Positions 43,830 through 52,662 of a stretch of 64,000 nucleotides of DNA are shown here, one piece after another. Source of the stretch: Dyadobacter sp. CY343 (GTDB lineage Bacteria; Bacteroidota; Bacteroidia; Cytophagales; Spirosomataceae); the NCBI RefSeq assembly GCF_021390335.1, contig NZ_JAJUXK010000001.1, positions 1,364,001 through 1,428,000 on the forward strand, read 5' to 3'. How positions within the stretch are numbered: position 1 is the stretch's first letter; every line of letters begins with the position of its first letter. Under the pieces are notes generated by a model that saw only the letters and a list, made by a program, of their open reading frames with translations, ran no database searches and was not told the origin of the DNA. The position numbers were made by a program, and so were the translations under genes.

Positions 43830-46391
43830 ATGAAGCATCACATTACTTATAATTTGAATAACAGAATGCGGGTCGCATGGTCCGCTTTGGCACTGGCTTT
43901 CCTGCTCACATTGTCAACCGGCTACAAAGCATTTGCGCAGGTTTATGCTAATCAGACCGCTCCTTCGGGCACATTCGGTTGTGGAGACTTTTTAGAGCCA
44001 GATTGCGGATTTTCGGCAGTTACTTCGCCCGGAAGCGCTTTGGATGGGTCTGGTAGTGATGCGACAAAATCAACGCTTTATTCAAGGAAAGCTATTCTTG
44101 GAGTGACCGGAGGAAATGTGTTCCAGACGATTCGGTTTACTGGAAACCTTCCAGCCGGAAAGACAGTCTATATTAAAATTGACGCTCCGGAAGCAACAGG
44201 TTTGCTGACCAACCTGCTCGGGATCGTGAGTCTTTTTACTGAAAACAGAATCACAGCTCAATTGAGAACTGGTGCCACCGTGACTAGTTCAGGGACAGCA
44301 GTTGCAACTGCGCCTGCAAGACTTGTTACTGATGCGGGAGGTACCAATCTCTATATTGCGGTTACTCCTACTAGCAATACTGCTACATTCAATGCGGTTC
44401 GTATAGAGGTACGTGCTCAGGCACTGGACATTATTTCTGAGCTTACCTTGAATATTTACAATGCGTTCTACTATGAGGATGCCGTGGAGGATGCTTGTGG
44501 TGTGCCGGTGTTTGCTTCGCTTGGCGAGGTCGATGGCGTATTAAATGTAAGTCTCTCTTCTGTTGTTTCAACTCCATCAGGTGCCGTTGATAATAGCCTG
44601 ACGACTTCTTCCGGCCTGGGGGGCGGTGGAGTGGATCTTACTGCAATAGCGTCTCTGTCTCAATCACTGTATTTCAAAAAACTTTCTGCGGCAACCGACC
44701 AGGCTGTTGTATACCTGTCTTTCCAGACCGCTCTTGTGAATGCGAATTTGCTTAATGGTTTAACTATCCAGGCATTTAACGGAGAACAGTCGGCAGGTCC
44801 CGCAACGGCGATCTCAAGCTTGTTGAATGCGAATGTACTTGATCTTATAACGGTTAATGGAATACCTGCGAATGTGGTCATTCCATTCTACTATACGTCT
44901 ACAGGCCAGTTTGATCGTATCAGGATAAGCCTTGGAAGTACAGTTAATCTTTCTTTGCTCGGATCTACGGGTGTGCGGATTTTCGGCGCAGGACAAGTTA
45001 CTCCTAAGCCAACTCTGAGTTCGGAACTTGTCTATCAGTTTGCCGGTGCAACACCTGATGTTACTGCAAGTACTACAACCGGTGATCCTATCTACTGGCA
45101 GGGACCTTTGACTTCAAGAACAAACCTGACTGAAAATCCTATTGCTTCACCAGCGGCATTTCCAACTCCGGTTAATGCAAATGGTGACTATGTAGCAGTT
45201 TCAGTTCAGGGTGCTGGTTGCACATTGAACCCATCGGACTCTACAAGACTTCGTGTGGTCGTATTAAATGACGTTTCAGATGTAATTCCAGCCGGAGTAG
45301 GCGGAGAGAGTTTTCCATCAAATGTATTCATCAGAGCTTCTTCGGACGGTAATACAGTTACCTATAATACACCAACCGGCTTGCCGGCAGGGGTAGGTTT
45401 CAATACAACGACAGGCGAGCTGTTGCCGACAAGCGAACTTGATGAGGTGACTGAAACCACAACTTACACCGTGGTAGTTGGAATACTGGTAAATGGAAAC
45501 CCTACGGGACTGACATTGACCAAAACGATCCTGGTAGATCCGAAACTGATTCTTCCAGGCGGCGTTTTCCCATACACGTTGGAAAATGTGTCGAGTTACA
45601 ATAAAAATATCTCAGAATCGGTAAACGCAAACGGTAACGGATCGGCAATAGGCGGACGCACAGGCGCTACGTTGGTTTATTCACTTGAAGCGCCAACTGC
45701 AAGAGTGATGGCAGTGCCAGGCTCATTCTCAATATCAGCAGGTGGAGACCTAAACGGAGATCCATCGGCTGCAGGGGAAGATGATTATTCTTTCACATTG
45801 TATGTAACTGACGGTGTTCAGGTTGCAGAAGAATTGTACTACCTCCGCATTATTGATCCGCTGCCTGTTACGCTTGTGACTTTCAACGCTGCAGCAGAGG
45901 GTACCACAGCTTCCTTGTCATGGTCAACTGCTGAGGAATCCAACAGCGACCGTTTCGATATCGAGCGCAGCAAAAATGGTAAGAACTGGTCTAAAATCGG
46001 TTCAGTTAAATCTAATCAGGAAAGCAAGATTACGCAGTATTACAACTTCTCAGACGCAAATCCGGCGGGCGGACAGAATTTCTACCGTCTGAAAATGGTT
46101 GACCTGGACGGAACGTTCTCGCTCAGCCAGATCAAAGACGTGAAATTCTCAGAAGTTTCTTTCGTTTCACCAAACCCGGTAAGAGCGGACGAAAATCTGA
46201 AACTCACTTTAACCGATTGGTCAAATGTTAAATCTGTACAAGTGATCAATACAGCTGGTAAAACTGTATTCGAAAGCTCAAATGCTCTTTCAGCAGGTAT
46301 CAGCACCAGAAATCTGGCCGTAGGTACTTATGTTGTAAAGGTAGTACAGAATGATGGAAGTGTGCTGACGCACAGGTTTGTAAGACAGTAG
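43830..46391 (+). CDS. Large secreted protein with T9SS C-terminal sorting domain
   Basis: This is an 853-residue protein. A signal peptide covers about residues 1-36 (ending GYKAFAQ). The body is rich in Thr, Ser, Asn, Ala and Gly, with beta-strand repeats of adhesin type, including an Ig/cadherin-like stretch (about 480-570). Residues from about 680 read PVTLVTFNAAAEGTTASLSW, the fibronectin-like segment that precedes many sorting domains. The C-terminus (SPNPVRADENLKLTLTD, then GTYVVKVVQNDGSVLTHRFVRQ) is a type A T9SS sorting signal. It is therefore exported and probably attached to the cell surface; adhesion or matrix function is inferred. Confidence 0.88.
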   Translation: MKHHITYNLNNRMRVAWSALALAFLLTLSTGYKAFAQVYANQTAPSGTFGCGDFLEPDCGFSAVTSPGSALDGSGSDATKSTLYSRKAILGVTGGNVFQTIRFTGNLPAGKTVYIKIDAPEATGLLTNLLGIVSLFTENRITAQLRTGATVTSSGTAVATAPARLVTDAGGTNLYIAVTPTSNTATFNAVRIEVRAQALDIISELTLNIYNAFYYEDAVEDACGVPVFASLGEVDGVLNVSLSSVVSTPSGAVDNSLTTSSGLGGGGVDLTAIASLSQSLYFKKLSAATDQAVVYLSFQTALVNANLLNGLTIQAFNGEQSAGPATAISSLLNANVLDLITVNGIPANVVIPFYYTSTGQFDRIRISLGSTVNLSLLGSTGVRIFGAGQVTPKPTLSSELVYQFAGATPDVTASTTTGDPIYWQGPLTSRTNLTENPIASPAAFPTPVNANGDYVAVSVQGAGCTLNPSDSTRLRVVVLNDVSDVIPAGVGGESFPSNVFIRASSDGNTVTYNTPTGLPAGVGFNTTTGELLPTSELDEVTETTTYTVVVGILVNGNPTGLTLTKTILVDPKLILPGGVFPYTLENVSSYNKNISESVNANGNGSAIGGRTGATLVYSLEAPTARVMAVPGSFSISAGGDLNGDPSAAGEDDYSFTLYVTDGVQVAEELYYLRIIDPLPVTLVTFNAAAEGTTASLSWSTAEESNSDRFDIERSKNGKNWSKIGSVKSNQESKITQYYNFSDANPAGGQNFYRLKMVDLDGTFSLSQIKDVKFSEVSFVSPNPVRADENLKLTLTDWSNVKSVQVINTAGKTVFESSNALSAGISTRNLAVGTYVVKVVQNDGSVLTHRFVRQ

Positions 46392-46414
46392 CCTTGTTGA
46401 ACACGATACACATT

Positions 46415-46452
46415 CAGACCGCTGGGATTTTGTCCAGCGGTTTGTTTTTTTT
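46415..46452 (+). terminator. Terminator after the T9SS protein gene
   Basis: An ACCGCTGG/CCAGCGGT stem with an 8-base loop, extended by a wobble and two further pairs, is followed by TTTGTTTTTTTTT. Confidence 0.88.
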
Positions 46453-46554
46453 TGAGACACTAGGGATTCCACAGATATAGTATGAATTTGGTATTTCAGA
46501 TTATATATATTTGCGGCCAATGTTCCGCATTTTAGCCACCTTTAGCACACCGAT

Positions 46555-47055
46555 ATGCCCGGAAGAAAGAGTAAGAGAGGTAAGTGGAAAAAGTTTTTGA
46601 TTCCCTTGCTCAAATGGATAAGCGCGCTCGTTCCTGTTTGCGCATTTATATATTTGCTATACTATTACAAGCAATTTGATTTTTTAAAGGAAAAGCCGGT
46701 CGTTGTTTCGAAGACAGAAGTACTGAGCGGTACCGATTCTCTCGACACGATTTCTTCGCGCAGTAAAGAAGAGCTTCTTGGGAAGATAAAGATCCAGGAT
46801 AATGAATGGCGGTCAGTGGGCGGGATTGCGATTCACAATATGACGATCGTGAACGGTACTAACAAAGCTTTAACGAATGTTGAGGTTGAATTTAAATACC
46901 TTTCCGAAACACAGGCCGTGGTCACTTCCAAGATCATCACGATCAAAGCCTCGGTTCCTGCCAACAAATCATCTAAGGTATCGGGAGTAAGTGTCGGTTA
47001 TGTAAGTCAGAGTGTGGTGGGTTGCGACACGAGGGTGGTAAACGCCAAATTTTAA
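46555..47055 (+). CDS. Single-pass membrane protein with a beta domain, unknown function
   Basis: The 166-residue protein has a basic N-terminus (GRKSKRGKWKK), one membrane helix (about 20-40; LVPVCAFIYLLYYY), and an extracytoplasmic beta domain of about 100 residues (IAIHNMTIVNGTNKALTNVEVEFKYLSETQ). The latter resembles FxLYD/DUF4352-like domains that decorate membrane anchors. Function unknown; no partner is evident. Confidence 0.7.
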   Translation: MPGRKSKRGKWKKFLIPLLKWISALVPVCAFIYLLYYYKQFDFLKEKPVVVSKTEVLSGTDSLDTISSRSKEELLGKIKIQDNEWRSVGGIAIHNMTIVNGTNKALTNVEVEFKYLSETQAVVTSKIITIKASVPANKSSKVSGVSVGYVSQSVVGCDTRVVNAKF

Positions 47056-47161
47056 AGTTAGTTGTGGCATAAATTCCTCATTTTCATGCAATAGGAAGCT
47101 GGTTATGCTGGTATGATATTTTCTTGTTCAGGTACATACGATAACCTGACTGACCGAAATC

Positions 47162-47356
47162 ATGGCACAGCTCCTTCAAAATTTTTACCTGCTTATTCCC
47201 TATCTTTTTGTAGCATTATTAATGCTGGCAGCGGCGATAGGAGTGTGGCTGATAGCCCAATTAAAGAAAAACAGCGCCTATCAGAATTTTTCTATTGGCG
47301 ACCGCCTGTTCATGAAGCGCAATGCTTCCAGATTGAGAAAAGTACAGATTCATTAA
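47162..47356 (+). CDS. Small single-pass membrane protein, hypothetical
   Basis: A 64-residue frame starts at ATG 47162. One strong hydrophobic helix (LIPYLFVALLMLAAAIGVWLI) is followed by a basic C-terminal tail (FMKRNASRLRKVQIH). An overlapping frame at 47113-47436 lacks any membrane or folded character and runs through the terminator, so this frame is preferred. Terminator 47384-47414 follows 27 bases after the stop. Function not recognised. Confidence 0.55.
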   Translation: MAQLLQNFYLLIPYLFVALLMLAAAIGVWLIAQLKKNSAYQNFSIGDRLFMKRNASRLRKVQIH

Positions 47357-47383
47357 GAACATCATATACGTTAAATATAAAAA

Positions 47384-47414
47384 AACATCCCGGATGCAAT
47401 GTATCCGGGATGTT
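47384..47414 (+). terminator. Terminator after the small membrane protein gene
   Basis: AACATCCCGGAT/ATCCGGGATGTT is a perfect 12-bp stem with a 7-base loop. An A-run precedes it, so it is stronger on the minus strand; the plus side has TCGATTTT. Confidence 0.75.
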
Positions 47415-47641
47415 CGATTTTACTCAACGTTATTGAAAACCTGTTACGGGCTTTCAGGGACAAATTTAACGATTTGATAACTCAAATCCTAGATCCCAGC
47501 GTGAAGATTTTGCTTTTTTATATACCTATTCGAAGCATAACATTTCTGTAAATCGTCAGAAATTGAGATTTTAGGCGTCTTGAATGCATATTTGCAGTCC
47601 ATTACACTCAATATTCTTCTAACTCTTTGAATACCTGCATT

Positions 47642-47863
47642 ATGCAAGAGCCTGGCAGTAATCCGGCAACCGAAAATGATCCGCTTCCAGACCAGGAGCT
47701 ACTAGCCAGGATCGTCGCCGAATTTGAAACGGAAGATAACAAGCAAATGCTGGCGGAAAAGCTGCTGGCAGAATGGAAGCAATCCCCGGAAAACGACGGC
47801 CAGAACCCCGACCTTTCATTTGCTAAATTTGCTGAAAAAATGAAGTCGCACGGGGATCAGTAA
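47642..47863 (+). CDS. Small acidic protein, hypothetical
   Basis: This is a 73-residue acidic protein from ATG 47642 (a TTG 15 bases upstream is less likely). The first 20 residues are polar and probably disordered. The rest is helical: LLARIVAEFETEDNKQMLAEKLLAEW and FAKFAEKMKSHGD. It is not recognised. The 3' end overlaps that of rarA by 7 bases on the opposite strand. Confidence 0.55.
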   Translation: MQEPGSNPATENDPLPDQELLARIVAEFETEDNKQMLAEKLLAEWKQSPENDGQNPDLSFAKFAEKMKSHGDQ

Positions 47864-49128
47864 CCGTACCAATCTCCCCACCAGCCTTGAAGCTTTTTGC
47901 GGATTTCCTCTTCACGGGCATTTTTTCCCGGTTCAAAGAATTTACTGCCTTTTATCTCGTCGGGTAAAAAATCTTGTCGCGCGAAGTTGCCTTCGAAATC
48001 GTGAGAGTATTTGTACCCTTTTCCGTACCCGATCTGTTTCATCAGTTTGGTAGGAGCATTCCTTAAATGTAGCGGAACGGGTAAATGTGCTGTATTTTTC
48101 GCCGCTTCCATCGCATCCCCGATAGCCATATAGCTCGCATTGCTCTTGGGCGAAGTGGCAAGATAGATCGCTACCTGCGAAAGAATAATCCTGCATTCCG
48201 GGTAACCGATCACATTCACCGCTTGCATGCACGCATTCGCCATGATCACCGCAGTTGGGTTCGCATTGCCGATATCCTCCGAAGCCATAATCAGCATTCG
48301 CCTCGCTATAAAGGAAGGATCTTCTCCGGCTACGATCATTCTCGCCATCCAATATACCGCAGCGTTAGGGTCGCTGCCGCGCAATGATTTGATGAATGCG
48401 GAAATAATATCGTAATGCTGCTCACCCGATTTATCGTACCGCGCAATGTTCTGCTGCGCCACTTCGGTTACCCACTCGTCGGTGATTTCTATTTCTGTTG
48501 CCTCACCTTTCGCCAATACGACCAATTCAAGCAGGTTCAGCAGCTTCCGCCCGTCGCCTCCTGAGAGGCGCATTAGTGCGTCGTAAGATTTGAACGTGAT
48601 GTTCTTCTCTTTCAGCCACTGGTCTTTTTCAAGCGCACGAGCGATCAGGTTTTTAAGTTCTTCTTCGCCAAATGCTTCCAGGATATAGACCTGACAGCGT
48701 GACAAAAGTGCGGAATTGACTTCAAATGAGGGATTTTCGGTAGTAGCACCTATTAATGTAACCTGCCCTTTTTCAACTGCACCAAGCAATGCATCCTGCT
48801 GACTTTTATTATAGCGGTGGATCTCATCAATAAACAGAATAGCCGGAAAAAGTCCGGAAGGCCGGGCGAGAACTTCCCGGAGATCTTTCACACCAGAGCT
48901 GATCGCGCTGAGATTGTAGAATTGCCTCTTGGTGGTTTCCGCGATCAATAGCGCCAAAGTAGTTTTCCCTACTCCCGGTGGCCCCCACAAGATCATGGAA
49001 GGAATCGCATTCTGTAATATCGCCCGGCGAAGTGGTCCTTTCGGGCCTAACAATTTCTCCTGACCAACGAAATCGTCCAGTGTTCTGGGGCGAAGGCGCT
49101 CGGCCAGGGGAGTGGTTAGTGCGGTCAT
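47857..49128 (-). CDS. rarA: Replication-associated recombination protein A (AAA+ ATPase)
   Basis: The 423-residue ATPase has PLAERLRPRTLDDFVGQEKLLG at the N-terminus, Walker A GPPGVGKTT (about 49-57), Walker B ILFIDEIHRYNKSQQD, sensor 1 IGATTENPSFEVNSALLSR, and the C-terminal RarA tetramerisation region (HYDIISAFIKSLRGSDPNAAVYWMARM; HLPVPLHLRNAPTKLMKQIGYGKGY). RarA works at stalled replication forks with the sliding clamp. Length and order match the family fully. It stands as a single gene. Confidence 0.96.
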   Translation of the reverse strand: MTALTTPLAERLRPRTLDDFVGQEKLLGPKGPLRRAILQNAIPSMILWGPPGVGKTTLALLIAETTKRQFYNLSAISSGVKDLREVLARPSGLFPAILFIDEIHRYNKSQQDALLGAVEKGQVTLIGATTENPSFEVNSALLSRCQVYILEAFGEEELKNLIARALEKDQWLKEKNITFKSYDALMRLSGGDGRKLLNLLELVVLAKGEATEIEITDEWVTEVAQQNIARYDKSGEQHYDIISAFIKSLRGSDPNAAVYWMARMIVAGEDPSFIARRMLIMASEDIGNANPTAVIMANACMQAVNVIGYPECRIILSQVAIYLATSPKSNASYMAIGDAMEAAKNTAHLPVPLHLRNAPTKLMKQIGYGKGYKYSHDFEGNFARQDFLPDEIKGSKFFEPGKNAREEEIRKKLQGWWGDWYGY

Positions 49129-49172
49129 TGAAGTGTATTTAGTTTGTTTTTGGTAAAATTAGTAACAAAAAA

Positions 49173-49195
49173 AGCGTGGCTAAGTTCGCCACGCT
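49173..49195 (-). terminator. Terminator of the ECF sigma factor gene
   Basis: On the minus strand, AGCGTGGC/GCCACGCT is an 8-bp perfect stem with a 7-base loop, followed by TTTTTTTG, 24 bases after the stop. Confidence 0.88.
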
Positions 49196-49218
49196 CGTAT
49201 TCTGAGATCTTGTAAAGC

Positions 49219-49800
49219 TTAGAAAGTAAGCCTGTCCAGAGTCATTTGTTTTTTAAGATTACCTAATGCACCGAAAACCAGATTGTAAACCGACTGGATA
49301 TTGATTTTCATCAGGTCCGCGATCTCGTGGTTGTTCAGGTTCATGTAAAATTTCAGGAAAATAGCTTCACGCTGGCGACGGGGAAGCCCGTTGATCGCTA
49401 CGTTTAAATGCTGGTTCGTCGATTCGAATTCTTCCTCAGAAATCAGGTGATTTTCGTGAGAAGGCGTGTTGATATGCCAGTATTCAACCGGAATATCTTC
49501 ATTGCTTGTATGCTTCTGCTGCGCGTTCAGGTGGCGAACCAGCTTTCTCTTGATAGACGCCATCAAATAAAACCGAACGGAAGTGGTGTCACCCAGCGTC
49601 ATTCGGTTTCTCCAGAGTTCCACGAAAAGGTCGTGAATGCAATCTTTAATTAATGGTTTGTCAATCGTAAACTGTGAGCAATACTGGTAAAGAATGTGAA
49701 CGTAAGAGCGGTACAGGCATGCATAAGCATTTTCGTCGCCTTTTCTGAACTGATCCCAAAAACAGAGTTCTTCTTCTTGCTTGTAGCGTAGGTGAGCCAT
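49219..49800 (-). CDS. ECF-type RNA polymerase sigma factor
   Basis: The 193-residue protein has sigma region 2 (DENAYACLYRSYVHILYQYCSQFTIDKPLIKDCIHDLFVELW) and region 4 (LPRRQREAIFLKFYMNLNNHEIADLMKINIQSVYNLVFGAL). It belongs to the Bacteroidota ECF group usually linked to FecR-like anti-sigma factors and SusC/SusD transporters. Here neither partner is adjacent: the gene sits alone with its own terminator. How it is controlled is therefore not visible. Confidence 0.92.
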   Translation of the reverse strand: MAHLRYKQEEELCFWDQFRKGDENAYACLYRSYVHILYQYCSQFTIDKPLIKDCIHDLFVELWRNRMTLGDTTSVRFYLMASIKRKLVRHLNAQQKHTSNEDIPVEYWHINTPSHENHLISEEEFESTNQHLNVAINGLPRRQREAIFLKFYMNLNNHEIADLMKINIQSVYNLVFGALGNLKKQMTLDRLTF

Positions 49801-49962
49801 TGTTTGGAAAGGATTTTGATTGGGGTTAGGAATTGGATATTGAAATAAGGGTCATTATAACACTTGTAAATATATTTATAAAAAAACGTATTTAAAAAAT
49901 ATTTTCATCCTAAAATTATATTTCAAAGTTTAATTCTGCTATTTCGAATAATATGTAACTTA

Positions 49963-51600
49963 TCAAATACTTAATGGGACAAATCGAAAATTATCCCCGT
50001 CAAAAAGGCCTTTATCACTTAATTTGAGCGAGGGAATTACCAGTAATGCCATGAAAGACAAGGTCATAAATGGAGATTGTAACGTTGCTTTCAGCTCCTT
50101 TTTTACAAACTGGTCGATCTCTGTATAGCTAGCGGCTACCTTGTATCCATCCTCGTCACTCATCAATCCGGCGATTGGCAAAGGCAACAATTTCTCCTCT
50201 CCGTTACCTACTGCCGCCACACCGCCTTTTGCACCAATAATCAGGTTAACTGCCTGGTATATAAGCTCATCATTCACGCCTACCGCAATGATATTATGCG
50301 AATCGTGCGCCACCGAAGACGCGATCGCACCTTCTTTTAATCCGAAATTTTTGATAAATGCAACAGCCGGCTTTGCGTTTTGATAGCGGTTCACCACTAC
50401 TATTTTCAATACATCAATTTCCGGGTCACTTTCGATTGTTTTATTCGAAACTATCAGTTGCTCAATCGCCTGGCCGGTAATCAGTTGACCATCGAATGCC
50501 TCGATTACCCTTACTTCATTTCTGCCCTCACGGGCATATTCATTATTAAGTGCAAAATCAGCAGCAGTTTTGAAATCGCAGTCGAAGTGGTTCAAATGCG
50601 CACTTTTCAGGTCAGGGATATTTGAAATGCCATTTTTCGCAACCTGCTCCCCATCGATCCACGTTTCCAGCAAATTGAAATCTTGCAAATTGTCGATCAG
50701 AACGAAATCGGCTGCGTCGCCCGTTTTCAGCAATCCGACCGGCAAACTGTAATGCAACACCGGATTAATGCAGGCAGCGAGCAGGATATTCCAGATATCG
50801 TAACCCGACGCCAACGCACGTTTAATCAGCACATTAATATGTCCTTCGACCAGATTATCGGGATGTTTGTCGTCGGAGCAGAACATGATTTTTTCCGGGA
50901 ACTCTGCGATTAGTGGGATCAGTGCTTCAAAGTTCTTGGCAGCACTTCCTTCGCGAATGAGGATTTTTACGCCATAGTCAATTTTCTCACGGGCTTCATC
51001 ATACGTAAAGCATTCATGGTCAGTACTTATGCCATTGGATGCATATAATTTTGCAGCTTCTCCGCGCAGGCCGGGTGCGTGTCCGTCAACTACCTTATTA
51101 TAGTGCTTCGCCCAGGAGATCTTCGCCATCATATCGGGATCTTCATTCAGTACCCCAGGGAAATTCATCACCTCCGCCAGATAACCAATATCGTCTCTTG
51201 ACAATAACTGTCCCACCTGTTCTGCATCGATAACAGCTCCCGCGGTTTCAAAAACCGTAGCCGGAACGCATGACGGCGCGCCAAAGCAAAATTTGAAAGG
51301 GACCCTTTTTCCGTCCTCAATCATAAAATCCACCCCGGGCAAACCCAGTACATTCCCGATTTCGTGCGGATCAGAAACCGTGGCGACGGTACCATGCACC
51401 ACAGCCAACCGGGCAAACTGCGCGGGCGTCAGCATCGAGCTTTCAATATGTACATGCGCATCTATGAAACCAGGTAATGCATAAGATAATGCGGGATTTT
51501 CCGGCCCCAGCTTTACAATGGATTCAATATGTTTGCCCGAGATTTTAAGCTCGGCTTCGTAAATGTTTTTCTGCGGGATATCGACGATATTCACTTTCAT
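49963..51600 (-). CDS. ade: Adenine deaminase
   Basis: This is a 545-residue amidohydrolase. The metal site HVHIESSMLTPAQFARLAV near residue 50 and the segments VSDPHEIGNVLG, DGHAPGL, FCSDDKHPDNL and SVAHDSHNIIAVG are signatures of bacterial Ade-type adenine deaminase, which turns adenine into hypoxanthine for salvage. Its ATG overlaps the stop of the AraC gene by 4 bases (ATGA), so the two are translationally coupled. No other purine gene is close. Confidence 0.95.
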   Translation of the reverse strand: MKVNIVDIPQKNIYEAELKISGKHIESIVKLGPENPALSYALPGFIDAHVHIESSMLTPAQFARLAVVHGTVATVSDPHEIGNVLGLPGVDFMIEDGKRVPFKFCFGAPSCVPATVFETAGAVIDAEQVGQLLSRDDIGYLAEVMNFPGVLNEDPDMMAKISWAKHYNKVVDGHAPGLRGEAAKLYASNGISTDHECFTYDEAREKIDYGVKILIREGSAAKNFEALIPLIAEFPEKIMFCSDDKHPDNLVEGHINVLIKRALASGYDIWNILLAACINPVLHYSLPVGLLKTGDAADFVLIDNLQDFNLLETWIDGEQVAKNGISNIPDLKSAHLNHFDCDFKTAADFALNNEYAREGRNEVRVIEAFDGQLITGQAIEQLIVSNKTIESDPEIDVLKIVVVNRYQNAKPAVAFIKNFGLKEGAIASSVAHDSHNIIAVGVNDELIYQAVNLIIGAKGGVAAVGNGEEKLLPLPIAGLMSDEDGYKVAASYTEIDQFVKKELKATLQSPFMTLSFMALLVIPSLKLSDKGLFDGDNFRFVPLSI

Positions 51601-52505
51601 AATGTAGCAGCGAGGTTGTTGAGGTGACTGGAGATCGGGATTTTCCGGAATTCCTTCTGGTATTGCAACGGACTTTTGCCCGTATGCAGTTTGAAGTATT
51701 TATTGAAGTTGGCAAAGTTGTTGAACCCGCTTTCAAAGCAAACGCGGGCAACGGGTATTTTGGCTTCTGACAGCAACTTACAAGCATGCCCGATCCGTAA
51801 TTCCAGCAGGAACTGGGAATACGTTTTCCGGCTGCGACTTTTGAAATATCGGCAAAATGAATGCGGGCTGATATTGGCCACTTCCGAAATTTCTTCGATC
51901 GAAATCTTTTTCTGGAAATTGCTCAGCGAGTACTGATATATATGGTTAATACGATCGGTGTCAAATTGGTCGAATTCGTCGAGATAAGGTTTGTCTGTCA
52001 AAAGCTGCACGCCGGGGCAATGGGAGAGGCTTTCCAGTATTTGCAAGAGGGAGATGATCGAGTTGCCATTTTGCGCGTTCAGTAACTCCTTCAATAGCTT
52101 TTTAACTTTTTCAGTACCATTCCCTGATATTTTCATTCCCAATCTTGCCTTAAATAGCAATTCAGCAATGGATTTGTTCTCAGGGAGTTCAAGAAATGTT
52201 TTGCCAAAAATGGATTCGGAAAAATGGACAACCGTAGCCTGGGCGTACAACTGACTTTCCCTCTGAAAATATTTCTCATCACAGCGCCAGTAATGCGGCA
52301 GGTTTGGTCCGATCAAAAGCAGATCGCCATTTTGAAAACTGCTGATATTATCTCCAACAAATTGAGTACCAGACCCTTGTTCAATGTGAATGAGTTCGAG
52401 TTCAGGATGGTAGTGCCAGCGATTATAAAAATAAAGCACCACATCTTGCCTGATACTGAACGATTTTTGCAGCCCTTTAGGGACTTTTAACAGCTGAGGT
52501 TTCAC
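51597..52505 (-). CDS. AraC family regulator, divergent from the fucose operon
   Basis: The 302-residue protein has an N-terminal cupin (YNRWHYHPELELIHIEQGSGTQFVGDNISSFQNGDLLLIGPNLPHYWRC), typical of sugar-responsive AraC proteins. The C-terminal double helix-turn-helix shows ISIEEISEVANISPHSFCRYFKSRSRKTYSQFLLELRIGHA and IPVARVCFESGFNNFANFNKYFKLHTGKSPLQYQ. It faces away from the UxaA-type dehydratase across 157 AT-rich bases, and so is the likely regulator of the 52663-59055 genes. On its own strand it leads adenine deaminase with a 4-base overlap. Confidence 0.9.
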   Translation of the reverse strand: MKPQLLKVPKGLQKSFSIRQDVVLYFYNRWHYHPELELIHIEQGSGTQFVGDNISSFQNGDLLLIGPNLPHYWRCDEKYFQRESQLYAQATVVHFSESIFGKTFLELPENKSIAELLFKARLGMKISGNGTEKVKKLLKELLNAQNGNSIISLLQILESLSHCPGVQLLTDKPYLDEFDQFDTDRINHIYQYSLSNFQKKISIEEISEVANISPHSFCRYFKSRSRKTYSQFLLELRIGHACKLLSEAKIPVARVCFESGFNNFANFNKYFKLHTGKSPLQYQKEFRKIPISSHLNNLAATL

Positions 52506-52662
52506 AAATAATTACAATAATGTTGTGTATTGCCTGAATATATGCCAATATAGTTGAAAAATTTGCTATCATATTCATTTATAGTATTGAAATATTATGT
52601 TGTTTTGTTGATAAATTTCAATATCATTCACCATCCTGATCTGTATTAATTGTAAATAAATT
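52506..52662. promoter_or_regulatory. Divergent AT-rich promoter region, AraC versus fucose operon
   Basis: These 157 bases are very AT-rich with repeated TATTGAAATATTATG-like words. TTGTTTTGTTGATAAATTTC toward the operon contains a near -7 box (TAAATTTC). No clear direct repeat typical of AraC sites was identified by eye. Confidence 0.4.

Noticed and set aside
47113-47436. 107-codon plus-strand ORF
   Set aside because: It overlaps a better membrane-protein frame (47162-47356) and reads through a terminator hairpin. The composition is not protein-like.
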